Below, in pieces: positions 34,984-45,968 of a DNA stretch of 64,000 nucleotides. The stretch spans positions 252,845 to 316,844 of the forward strand of contig BCKT01000004.1 in assembly GCA_003116875.1 (NCBI GenBank), in the 5' to 3' direction. The number at the start of each line of letters is the position of its first letter. Position 1 is the stretch's first letter. This stretch comes from Takashimella koratensis. Its lineage: Eukaryota; Basidiomycota; Tremellomycetes; Trichosporonales; Tetragoniomycetaceae. The notes beneath the pieces were generated by a model. That model was not told where the DNA came from. It ran no database searches and was given only the letters and a program-made list of their open reading frames with translations. The translations under genes were made by a program, and so were the position numbers.

Positions 34984-37581
34984 ATGGCCGACGCAAAGTT
35001 CTTCAGTGAGGTCAAAGAGATAAAGATTCACTCATGTAGTTTATCCGAAGTGCACAGGTGGAGATGGCTTGCTGACCACCACACAGCGCGCGGGAAGACG
35101 CAAGAGTTGAGGGACGAGTTGCGGCAGGCAAACGATAAGCGGGATCGCATGTTTACGAAGAAGAAGACGGCATTGAAGAAAGTCGTTGCGAATATGACCA
35201 TGGGAAATGATAGTGAGTGCTCGAGGTGGATGAGTTGTCTGTGTGATGCCCGAGAAGGCGGCCTCCCAACTTCCCAGGACGCAGCTGACCTTTCCAACCA
35301 GTGTCCCCGCTGTTCCCCGATATCATCCAGTGCATGCAGATTCAAGTCCTCGAGATCAAGAAGATGGTTTACCTCTACCTCGTCAACTACGGCCGATCAC
35401 GACCTGAGGAGACTGCTGGAGCGATCAACAACTTCATGCTCGATTGTTCTGATCGAAACCCGCTCATACGTGCACTTGCGATCCGCACCATGTCGTCCAT
35501 CCCTTTGCCCAGTATCATCCAAGCCATGATCGACCCTCTGCGACACGCGCTCGAGGACCAGGATCCATACGTCCGCAAGACGGCAGCAATGGCAGTGGCC
35601 AAGATTTACTCCTCCGACCCGGGCAAGAAAGTCGTCGAGCGTGAAGGGTTTGTCGCGATGCTGCGTGACCTCCTGGCGGACCATAATCCGACCGTCGTGG
35701 CGAATGCCGTCGCGGCGCTGGTGGAGATCTCAGACCGAAGCCCCGAGATCACACTCAGGCTCAACTCGATCGTCGCGGGTAAACTCGTCGCGGCGTTAGG
35801 CGAGTGCTCCGAGTGGGGCCAGGTGTACATCCTCGACTCGCTCTTGTCGTTTGTACCGCAGACAGCGCTGGATGCGGAGACTCTCGCAGAGCGGATATCG
35901 GTCAGGCTACAGCATGCGAGCAGTGCCGTCGTGCTCACTTCGATCAAGGCGATCCTTTATCTGATGAACTACATGGAGGATGAGAGTCTGATGAGGATGC
36001 TCGAGAGAAAGATGGGCCCTCCCCTTGGTAAGTGAAATTGCTCTTGCTGGGCTAATTTAGCTAGTGACGCTACTCTCGTCCGGACCCGAGGTGCAATACG
36101 TCGGCCTCCGTAACATCCTCCTCATCATTCAACGTCGCCCTGCCGTTCTCCAAAACGAAGTCAAAGTCTTCTTCTGCAAATACAACGACCCAATCTACGT
36201 CAAACTCGCCAAACTCGAGATCATGTACCGTCTCACTCGGGAAGAAAACGTCTCAGAGGTCCTCACCGAGCTAAAAGAGTACGCGTCCGAGGTTGATGTC
36301 GACTTCGTTCGCAAAGCCGTTCGCTCGATCGGTCGACTGGCCATCAAGATTTCCGGCGCGTCGGATCAGTGCATCCAAACGCTACTCACCCTCATGCAAA
36401 CCAAGATCAGTTACGTCGTCCAAGAAGCCATCGTTGTGATCAAGGATATCTTCAGGCGGTATCCGAACCAGTACGAGAGTATTATCGGGACGCTGTGTGA
36501 GAACTTGGATGCGCTCGACGAGCCAGAGGCCAAAGCGGCAATGATTTGGATCGTGGGGCAGTACGCGGACCGTATCGAGAACAGCGATGAGTTGCTCGAG
36601 GACTTTTTGTTTACCTTTAAAGAGGAGCCAGCAGAGGTGGGTTTGCTAATGTCGCCTCGAGCTCTCGGGCGAACGAGCTGATCCAATGCTTCAGGTTCAA
36701 CTCGCCTTGCTCACTGCTATTGTCAAGCTGTTCATTCGACGGCCCACGGCGGCTTCTGAGCTCCTCCCTCGTGTTCTGAAATTGGCCACTGAGGAGGCCG
36801 AGAACCCCGATCTACGCGACCGAGTGAGTCTCCACTGGCTTTGGAAAGCACAAGGCAGCCTGCCTAGCCAGTGATTGTGACTGACGGCTCAGGGATTCAT
36901 GTACTGGCGACTACTCACGTCCAACCCGACTGCCGCGAGGGATATTGTGCTCTCGGAGAAACCGCCAATCTCGACAGAGACGGACCGTATGGATAAGGGC
37001 ATGCTTGATCAGGTAGGTTGAGGCTGAACCATATGGAAGGGGACAACGCTGACCTTACGTTCAGCTCTTGCTTCACACTGGTACTCTGGGCAGCATTTAC
37101 CACAAAAACCCAGAGGTAGGTGGAGAAATGGTGCAAGGCACACAGCTTTCGATGGGTGCCGTCAAGCTGACACATTCCCTCAGACTTTCATCCGCACCGC
37201 CAAGGCACGATACTTACCTGGTGAGTACCGACTCTCTCCCTTCTCGCCTTCCTCCACTTACATGCTCCAGACTCGCCGGCACTCAACACTTCCTCCAAGC
37301 GACATCTAGTCACTGCCGTTGGTCCTAGCGCCTTTGCGTTACGCGCCTCCAAACCTCCCGCCATCCCTCCTCGAGCAGGGACCACGACCTCCTCCGTATC
37401 CACGGGCGCAGGGAACCCACCAGCCCGAGCAGATACGGCACTCTCCGCGTCGTCAGACTTGCTCTCGGATGACCCGTATGGACAATTGGGAGATCTCGAG
37501 TTTATGGCTGGAGGCACAGGGGGCGGGTACGTTGCTGATGGACCAAAACCGAGAGGGACGGACGAGGACTTGTTGTTCTAG
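34984..37581 (+). CDS. APL2: AP-1 adaptor complex large subunit beta
   Basis: Clathrin-adaptor subunit for vesicle budding at the trans-Golgi network and endosomes. The first exon gives MADAKFF, spliced to [20 protein letters not shown]. The trunk is a long helical solenoid with [37 protein letters not shown] and [20 protein letters not shown], and later [19 protein letters not shown] and [17 protein letters not shown]. All are signatures of AP beta chains. About nine exons, near 730 residues. The C-terminus is a Ser/Ala/Pro-rich hinge that ends [10 protein letters not shown], where DLLF resembles a clathrin-box core (L-x-x-phi-D/E type). No appendage domain follows, as in yeast Apl2. AP-2 beta is the alternative. 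Confidence 0.9.
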
Positions 37582-38445
37582 TGTGAAAAGTCGGAAGTAT
37601 GGGTGGGTGTCATGACTTGTCTCGATAACGTTCAGTCTACTTTGCTGTTTTTTGTTTCCCCATTCTTGGTCTCGTACAAATGCTTCATCGAGCCATGATG
37701 CACACCTAGTTTTGCTCAAGTGAAATCAACGTTACGTGGGGGAAGTGAGACGAATCATTCAGAAGACTTTGTCTGGTCCAAAAATTACGACTCACGCTCA
37801 TGATTTTGTGAAGTGGGTGATGAGTGATGTCCAGGTGAACGATTGGGAAAGAAAGTGGCCTGGTCGTGATGCTGCACGTGACACCGTGAACCCGAATTCA
37901 CGTCATTCTGTTCTCTTCTCCCTATCTCAATATCAATCGTCGAGTCAAGGCCATCATCATGAGCGAAAGCATCCCTGCCCTCTCTCATGCGACCTTGGCG
38001 GAAGACTGAACTCCAACCACAAAGCTGTCGAGCCGCCACAGATTCCCCCCGCTGGTCTCCGAGCCCGAACCGCCCGCTTCTCACCCCCGAGCTCCAACGC
38101 AAACCTGTCAACAGCCTCGCTCCTGGTAGATCCACATCGCATCGCCCCGGTCAGTTAGGTCTTGAATTCAAGTTTCACTTTCTTTTCGATGTAACATGCT
38201 TTCATTGCGCCAGGGGACGCTGTCCAAGATTTAGGAGATCGAGGCACATAGCAATCACGTGGCAAGCACGTGGACCGCGATCCGATCAACCAATGTTCAA
38301 CTTTTGGCAACCAGCAACAACAACATCCCCCTCCACCATCACCATCCCGCTGTCCATACCACTTTTATCATACTGTCTCAAGCATTCCACCTCATACGCC
38401 TAGAAATCTTGGCTCACTTGAAGGCACCGACACGGGCGCTGCGCC
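37582..38445. promoter_or_regulatory. Region upstream of MUS81 with paired CACGTG
   Basis: 864 bp with no recognised gene. It contains a single CACGTG (37875-37880) and a pair with 11-bp spacing (38256-38272), 174 bp before the MUS81 start. Short open frames here lack any conserved motif. Confidence 0.5.
38256..38272. promoter_or_regulatory. Paired CACGTG element, upstream of MUS81
   Basis: Two CACGTG hexamers (38256-38261 and 38267-38272) separated by GCAAG, so their centres are 11 bp apart. The same arrangement occurs at 45797-45813 and 58790-58806. It is a candidate site for two cooperating bHLH-type dimers. Confidence 0.6.
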
Positions 38446-41169
38446 ATGCCGCCCCGCGAAAAGCCGCCGGTCGGCAACCCTCTGTTCTTGAAATGGATGG
38501 AAGGCGAGTCAATCAATCGTCTCCTATCTCCCTTGTCTATGCTGATCATGCTGTTCTTGCGCCACTTAGAACTCCGCGATGCGGCTCGAGAAAAGGGGAT
38601 GAAGTCTGCCGAGACTTATGCGAAAGCGTGTAGGTCGATTGAAGCTTGTCCCGTGGTCTACGAGCGCCCACGCGAGCTGGCTCAACTGCAAGGGATTGGT
38701 GCCAAGACGGTAGACATCTTGGAAGCGAGGTACAAGCGGCACTGCGAGCAGAATGGGATCGAGCACCCTGCCAACTCCCCAGCCAGTAAGTTATCAGAGT
38801 TTGGACGCAGATTAGAGAGCTGATACCGCACGTGGACAGGACCCAAAAGCAAAGCACGCGTCGCTACACCTCCTAGCGACACCGAAGACGCGGCTGCTCA
38901 ACCTCCCGCGAAGAAACGCAAATCTCGTGCCAAGGCATATATTCCACAAAGCCGATCAGGAGGATACGGCATCCTCCTTGCTTTGGCACTCACCATTACT
39001 CCCGCTGGCCCCAACCCCACTCCGGCCGATTGCTTCACCCGTCGCGAATCTCTCACCCGCGGAGAGATCGCACGCGCCGCTCAGCCATACTGCGATACGA
39101 GTTACACACATTCGGAGAAGGGGACGTATTTTACAGCGTGGAGCAGTATGAAGACGTTGGTTATTAAGGGATACGTGTATGTCTCGGGAAGTCCTCAAAA
39201 GTATAGCTTGACAGAGGAGGGATAGTGAGTAGTGATTGATCTCTTCAAAGCAGAGGAGACGCTAACATTGTCTAGCGACATTGCAGCGACACTGAGGAAC
39301 ATGAACCCGGACGTCGCACACCTTCCAAAGCTGCCTCTTTTGGACAGCTCAATCGGAGACGAGGTCACGTTGACGACAACGCAACGATCACCGGAACGCT
39401 CCCTGCACCTATCTCCCCCGCCATCGCCTGGTCCCTCTCATGCCTCCCCTCCGCCTTCAGTAAAGCCTCGAAGCACCACTCAGTCTGGAAAGTTCCGGTT
39501 CTGGTATATCGGTGAGTCCCATGCCGGATTCCTTTTAGATGCTAACGAGTTGTCAAGACTCTGCAGGAGCTCGTGTGATCAATCTTGCAGACGCAGCAAC
39601 GCGCCTTGACCCAGAAGACTACGTGACTATACGCAAAATTGAATTCCGAGCAAGCCAACGGGCTCACCCGTTCGTATCGCAGTTGAAGCTGGTCGATGCT
39701 GGTCCGAGGATCAGAGACGCGTCCGGCCAAGCGACGGTGTTTGCATACGTGGTGGACGAGGGAGCTCCCCCTCGGTGTAGTCGGTTCCAAGAGGATGACG
39801 ACGCTGCTCAACCAGAGTCCCGCGCCAAGGATGTGGACACGCGCGCTAGGCTGGATCAAGCGTTACCTCGTCCTGTTTCTGCTCTGAGCGGGCGACAAAC
39901 CTCTTTCCTCTCACCTGCCCCATCCTCAACAGGCCGATCCGACTCTATCACATCTCTTCCATCATCCTCCAGAGGTTTGACCGCCAGCTCCGCCTCTCTG
40001 ATTCCTCAACCGACAAAGCCCTTCGACCCAGTCCACGATACCATCATCTTCCCTGCAGGCTCATACAAGATCATCCTCGTCATCGACTCGCGCGAAGTCG
40101 AATCCCGATCCAATCGGGACAAGATCGCAGAGACCCTTGCTGCCAAGGGGGTCAAAGTGGAGACGCGCGCTCTCAGGCTTGGCGATATGTGTTGGGTTGC
40201 GAAGAGGGTGACGGGAAGAGTAGGAGGTGATGAGGATGAGTGTGTTTTGGATTATGTGGTGGAGCGCAAAAGGCTGGACGATTTATGCTTCAGTATCCGC
40301 GATGGGCGATACCACGAGCAATGTGTGAGTGACAATGGCTGGGAGCAGTTGAACACCAGGGGCGTCTTCATACTGATACTTGTTCAGCACCGGCTGAGCA
40401 ACTCGGGGATTGGCCATGTCTACTATATCATCGAGGACTGGCAAGTCGCGGAGCGTATGGAATTTCACGGGTTACAGATCAACACGGCCAAGTCGCAAAT
40501 CCAGGTTCACAATGGGTTCTTCTTGAAAGAGACCCACAAGTTGACCGAGACGATCGATTTCCTTGCGGCTGTTACCGATGTCATCCAGTCTTCGGTCGGT
40601 ACTCAAGACCTTCGGGTCATTCCTACTCGTTACCTCTCCCGGTCGACATATACGGACCTCCAGCGGCGTCTCCGATCCGCGCGCAGTGGGACACCAGGAT
40701 CAGGACAGGGAGTGCCGTACCACACCACGTTTGAGGCGTACCAGGATATGAACGATAAGACGGGTACCCGAACCTTGACGGAACGGTTCGCGCGCATGCT
40801 CCTTTGCGTGCGCGGGATGAGCGCGGAACGGGTCAGTGCGATCGTAGAGGTTTATTCGACACCGACGGCACTGTGGGATGCGATCAAGCGCCGCTTGGAA
40901 GAGGCAAGAGTAGAGGAGAAAGATGCAGTGGGTGGAGAGTCGACAGCGGGAGTCGGAATGAAGAAGAAGGGGAAGGTCAGAGGTGTGGATATGTTCTTCG
41001 CGGACCATTTCCCAGGTGAAGGGAGGAGAAAGATTGGTGACGCTCAGAGTCGCGAGGTGAGTTGGTCTGAGGTTGTATTCATCATCCTGTCAGTTACTGA
41101 GCTTACCACCTCTTGCTTGCGCTGCGACAGTTGTGGAAAGCGCTCATGGGCGACGAAGCTGTGGTGTAA
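38446..41169 (+). CDS. MUS81: Structure-specific endonuclease Mus81
   Basis: Catalytic subunit of the Mus81-Eme1/Mms4 nuclease that cuts branched DNA at stalled forks and in recombination. N-terminal helix-hairpin-helix: NPLFLKWMEGE, KACRSIEACPVVYERPRELA and LQGIGAKTVDILEARYKRHC. A winged-helix region follows (GTYFTAWSSMKTLVIKGYVY), then a Ser/Pro linker. The XPF-type nuclease domain has KIILVIDSREVESR, LRLGDMCWVAKR and the core VVERKRLDDLCFSIRDGRY, holding the ERKx3D active site. It continues through LSNSGIGHVYYIIEDWQV to a C-terminal HhH (MLLCVRGMSAERVSAIVEVY). The last exon is short and gives LWKALMGDEAVV. About seven exons. The 11-bp paired CACGTG lies 174 bp upstream. Confidence 0.95.
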
Positions 41170-42315
41170 GACCTAAGACCCAGGTGGTGGAGACCTTTGA
41201 CTGGATTGTTTCTTGACACAAAGCGTTCTTGGTACTTGCAATCTTGGAGACGCCTTGTGATGTGTAATTCTTGTTTTGTACGGTCTACCTTCGTTCCTTC
41301 TCTTCGCTTGGGGTTTCCTTCTACTCTAGTTTTAGTTCCTAGCCACGCCTTTCATGACTTGATACGCCCTGACACGATATGAAATGACTTCTGCCTCGCC
41401 TCAACTGCGTCCAATGATCACAGGGCCTTGGGCTAGTCACATTCCTTTGAGCGATCGAGACAAGCAACAACCGACATCTAGCGAACAAGCGCAAGCGACA
41501 GACTGACTCGCTTAACGCACTGGCTAGTCGCGAGCCACGTTGTCTGATTCAAGCATACTGCGATTGTGCTCTACATGCGCAATCACTCGAGTGCGGCACT
41601 CGTCAACGCAGAAGCGAGGTGTACCATATGGCCACGCGGGTCTACGCAGGGGCCATTGGGGACATGGTTGCGACCCTGTGCCAATCGCAGCCACAATACC
41701 CGCCAAGCGAGACAAACTCGTGCACCACCAAACAGACACCCCGAAACGACCTGTTCTTTGCCGTTCAACAGCCGCGAGACTCGTCCGTGCAGGGGACACA
41801 CCAATCACGATGCAGATATGACGCAACGTCGGACTACCTTTCGTGCGGTCCGACCGCGCGGATGCGCTTTATTTCCCCCTTTTACACGGAATGTGCAAGC
41901 GACCGGGTAGACCCGGGTGCGCTCTTGGTTGTGGAGGTCAGACAGCAGGGTCAGCAGACGGTGCAGGTAATCCAATGAATCCAAAGGAACAGCAGACACG
42001 GACGGAACCAAACGCCCACGCACGACTGATCGGCGCAGGCTCCGCATTTTAGTTGGCTCTCGAGAGTTTCGGCGACGAGGGGGTGAGCGGGGCAAAGGAC
42101 GGGGAAGGGAGGGGAGGGCTTCTTGGCAGCGCTTACGCAAGGCGTCGGGACTGAGCTCGTCTCTGCTCTGAGGTCGCCTCTTGCTTCGCCTCTAGCTCAG
42201 AAGGTCCGGGTGGACTGCTTGACGCAGCGATGATGTCGATGTTTGTAACCAGTGACGCTAGATGAAGAAAAAGGGTGATCAGGGGCCGGCGGGGGCCGCA
42301 GGGGGGACACGCGGT

Positions 42316-42337
42316 GGCGTCGAGATACCTCGACGCC
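42316..42337. repeat. Inverted repeat with 9-bp stem
   Basis: GGCGTCGAG, loop ATAC, CTCGACGCC: a perfect 9-bp stem with a 4-nt loop, extendable by about four pairs if G-T pairs are allowed. It lies in GC-rich sequence about 740 bp before the transporter start. Confidence 0.7.
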
Positions 42338-42570
42338 GCTGACATGGGTGACTGGGACTGGCGCAAGTGCAGAGCCGGTTACGCCGTCCCGTGCCATGTA
42401 CCGGGGTCTAGGGCTCCACCCCGACCGCAGGAGAGGGAGAGTGAGGGGCCATGCGCGCTTGTTACCGGCGGAGGCAGGTGGGCGGGAGGGCCACAAAGGG
42501 GCCAAGCCAGGGCTCCGGGTGTCACCAGCCCCAAATGAGCTAGTCAACTTTTTTTTTTTGGGATACCCAT

Positions 42571-42578
42571 TGACGTCA
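42571..42578. promoter_or_regulatory. CRE-like TGACGTCA site
   Basis: Perfect 8-bp palindrome bound by ATF/CREB-type bZIP factors, about 500 bp before the sugar transporter start. Confidence 0.4.
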
Positions 42579-42777
42579 TTCCCGATTTACTTGTTTTTCT
42601 GGGAATTTCCCCCTTGTTCATTCCTTGTTTGGTTCGCTTACACTCTAATGTGGCAGGTCGATACCCGGGTGCTTCACCCAAGTCAACGACAGCCGGAGCA
42701 CCCCGATCGTATCCTGACACTTCCCCCTCACCCGTCGTCCGCGTCCCCGGGGTCGCCCGCGCTAGCACCCCCGGCTC

Positions 42778-42794
42778 GGGGGGGGGGGGGGGGG
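42778..42794 (+). repeat. G17 homopolymer
   Basis: Seventeen consecutive G, about 280 bp before the transporter start codon. Possible quadruplex former; its exact length is uncertain in any sequencing read. Confidence 0.85.
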
Positions 42795-43076
42795 TCGGGC
42801 GACGCAAACCTGACTTTTGAAGAGTCATCGGTATCCCAGTCACTGGATTGGGTATCCCCGTGTCACCAGCTCCTTGGCCCCGCTGAAAATCATATAATAG
42901 CATCGGGAGACCCCCGGAGCGCCGAGTCCCCCCTGTTTCCTTTCCCCTCCCATCCTTATCGATCCCCAGACTGATCACCCCAGCGTAGAAACTGATACCG
43001 TACTACGTTCACACCTCCAAGCTCTACACCTCGCCTTACTTTAGCACATAGCATCAACCCCTGCACACTTTGTACC

Positions 43077-45485
43077 ATGGCGCCAGGACAGCCGCCCAAG
43101 GGGCACGGCTACCAAAACAAGTCGACGTTCCCGCTCACAGCGGCGATGACGGACGGCAAACCTCAGCAGCAGTACGTTGAGAACACTGGCACAGCCGAGA
43201 AGCCCGGCGGGGCTTCGGGTACCGTCGACCACTCGGAAAACCTCGAGCGACCTTCCGCCGAGGGCACCATGATCGACGCGACCGCTCCTTACGGCAAGGG
43301 CGGCAAAGCCGGCGCCGCTCCAGGTGCACAGGGAGATCTCGCTCGCCGCGAATCCCGCAAGGTCGACTTGATCAGCAACACCAACGCTCGTCTCGCCAAC
43401 CCTCTCGCCGACCTCTCCGAAGAGGAAGTTATGAACAACGCCGCCGCTTTTGCCGAAGCCAACAACCTCCCCGTCGAATCCTTCCGTAAAGGTGGTCTCC
43501 TCGCCAAGACCCCCGGTCGATTCGAGCACATGTCGATCCTCACTGAGGAGGACAAGAACGCACTCCGACACGAGATCACACACAAGTACGACCACCCGTT
43601 CATCTTGTACAATCTCGTTATCGCTTGTTCCCTCGCCGCTGCCGTTCAGGGTATGGACGAGTCGGTCATTTCCGGTGCTCAGCTGTTCTACCCACAGCAA
43701 CTCGGGATCGACCCCAACCTTAGTGAGAAGAACCAGTGGCTCGAAGGTTTGGTCAACGGTGCACCTTACCTCTGCTGCGGTGTCTTTGGCTGCTGGATTA
43801 CCGACCCGCTCAACCACTACTTTGGCCGGTGAGTTGTGGCACCATTAGGTTTCATCGCATGATTGCTGACTCTGCGCAGTCGCGGAACCATCTTTATCTC
43901 GGCTTTGGTCTCGTTGCTCACTTGTATCTGGGCAGCATGCACGGACACTTGGTGGCACTTGTTCATTGCCCGTTTCTTCCTCGGTGTCGGCATTGGTAAG
44001 TCAATCGGCTTAGGTCCTGATGCACTCCGCTGACATGCCTTAGGTCCCAAGTCGGCTACTGTCCCTGTCTTCGCCGCTGAATGTGTCCCCGCACCGATCC
44101 GTGGATCCCTAGTCATGCAATGGCAGACATGGACGGCGTTTGGTATCATGTTCGGTTACGCGGCCGATCTCGTCTTGTGAGTATCCCGTCCCCACAGTTG
44201 ACCATCGCTAATCCCATCCCCAGCTACAACGTCCCCAGCAAGCCTCATATCACCGGTCTCAACTGGCGACTCATGCTTGGCTCCGCTGGCTTCCCCGCAC
44301 TCATCGTCATGTCTCAACTCCCATTCTTGCCGGAATCACCACGTTGGCTCATGTCCAAGGGCAAGTACGAGAAGGCCTACCGATCCATGCTTCGACTCCG
44401 AGGAAACGAACTTCTCGCCGCTCGTGACTTGTACTACATCTTCGTCTTGCTCGAGGAAGAGGCATCGATCGTTCGTGGAAGGAACAGGTTCATCGAGATG
44501 TTCACCATCGGTCGTAACCGTCGTGCCGCCGTCGCTTCGACCCTCACCATGTTCGCCCAGCAGTTCTGCGGTGTTAATGCTATTGTAAGTTTGTCATCGA
44601 AACCTCAATCCCACTCTATGTTTCTTGGGTTACATGCTGACTCCCTGGCAGGTCTACTACACTGCGACCATCTTCACTTCCGCCGGTCTGTCCAACATCG
44701 ACGCTCTCCTCGCTTCTTGGGGCTTCGGTATGCTCAACGTGAGTGAATTGACTACCAACACATCCATTTGCTAATCCCTTTCAGTGGCTCTTTGCCATCC
44801 CGGCCATGTTCACAATCGACCGAGTTGGTCGACGACCGCTGCTTTTGACGACTTTCCCATTGATGTCGGTCATGTTGCTCTTCACCGGTTTCTGCTTGTG
44901 AGTAGCTCCCTTGCTCGATTAGACATTTACTCACCACTACACAGCTGGATTCCCGAGGACTCTAAAGCTCGTATCGGCCTTGTTGCCACGGGTATCTACG
45001 TCTACACGATCTTCTACTCTGTCGGTGAAGGACCCGTTCCCTTCACCTACTCTGCCGAGGTTTACCCGCTTTACATTCGTGAACTTGGCATGTCGCTCTC
45101 GACTTGTACATGCTGGACGTTCAACTTCATCGTCTCGCTCACCTTCCCTCGACTCTTGGTCGCGTTCAAGCCCCAAGGAGCGTTCGGGTGGTATGCCGCA
45201 TGGTGTGCGCTCATCTTCTTCCTCGTCCTTCTCTTCCTCCCCGAGACCAAGGGCCTTACCCTCGAAGAGCTCGACCAGGTCTTCTCCGTCCCGACCGCCG
45301 TTCACGCAAAATACCAGATGTGGAACCTCAAGTGGCACTTCAACCGCTTCGTTCTCCGCAAGAAGAACGAGCCTTACCACGAGCTTTACACGTTTGACGA
45401 CGACCCGGTCGAACAGGAGAAGCGATTCGAGCGAGGTACCGCCAACCCACGAACCGCTGCCCCGATCCAATCGTACCCCGCGTAG
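43077..45485 (+). CDS. MFS sugar/polyol transporter (inositol-transporter-like)
   Basis: Twelve-helix proton-coupled sugar porter at the plasma membrane. About 180 hydrophilic residues come first, including ANPLADLSEEEVMNNAAAFA and KGGLLAKTPGRFEH. Helix 1 holds AAAVQGMDESVISGAQLFYP. Sugar-porter signatures follow: DPLNHYFGRRGTIF (the G-R-R loop), VPVFAAECVPAPIRGSLVM (the PESPR-type region is PFLPESPRWLMSKGKYEKAY), QQFCGVNAIVYYTATIF, IDRVGRRPLLL and LFLPETKGLTLEELDQVF. Seven exons, about 690 residues. This long-N-terminus group is common in fungi and related to inositol or polyol carriers. The substrate cannot be read from sequence. ATG sits in TACCATGG. Confidence 0.9.
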
Positions 45486-45968
45486 AGTATCGTTGCTTCG
45501 AAGTGCGGTATTAGAGAAGGCTTTGATGATTGAAAACCCAGAAAACATTAAAACAGAGAATCAAGAAAGAAGAATGCTGAAGAAGAAGTCGCGGAGAAGT
45601 GAAGAAACAGAGAACGTAGGAACCAATAATTAGTTTGCTACACTGTCAATCTCATCCAGACATCCATCCACACCCAGTGCTCATCTACCTTGTAGCCCAT
45701 AGCTTGTCCATACGACAGATGTATAGCTTGCAGCAGTGACATCAAAACCCACACCTGAATCGTCAAGGTCTGGGTCCTTCCGAGGACGGTCAGGGCCACG
45801 TGGCACCCACGTGCCTTCCAACCCCATCTTCCGATTCAATCTTGTGCTTTCTCCACTGTCTATCCACTGTCAATCATCAACCTCGCCTGCTGGCATCCTG
45901 CCTGCTGCATTCCAGGCCATCCTGCGCTATCCCCATCCCTATCGCTAGGTCGGGTGTCAATTCTCAAG
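45486..45968. promoter_or_regulatory. Intergenic region with paired CACGTG
   Basis: 483 bp between the transporter and the CTLH/WD40 gene. The main feature is the CACGTG pair at 45797-45813; the rest is pyrimidine-rich leader. Confidence 0.5.
45797..45813. promoter_or_regulatory. Paired CACGTG element, upstream of the CTLH/WD40 gene
   Basis: CACGTG at 45797-45802 and 45808-45813, separated by GCACC, 11 bp centre to centre. It lies 156 bp before the start codon. The spacer and first box (CACGTGGCA) match those at the MUS81 element. Confidence 0.6.

Larger units (their letters stand above)
41170..43076. promoter_or_regulatory. 1.9 kb upstream region of the sugar transporter
   Basis: No gene is recognised. 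The half nearest the transporter is rich in structure: a perfect 9-bp hairpin (42316-42337), a T11 run (42549-42559), a CRE-like TGACGTCA (42571-42578) and a G17 run (42778-42794). The first kilobase appears plain. This is a long control region for a compact genome and suggests a regulated gene. Confidence 0.5.

Noticed and set aside
34984..37581. AP-2 beta (Apl1) as the identity of the adaptor subunit
   Set aside because: The sequence is close to the AP-1/AP-2 beta type, and the short hinge without an appendage is more like Apl2. It remains an alternative until a phylogeny is run.
43041..43817. 258-codon antisense open frame under the sugar transporter
   Set aside because: It mirrors codons of a clearly recognisable transporter exon; codon bias of the real gene keeps the antisense frame open.
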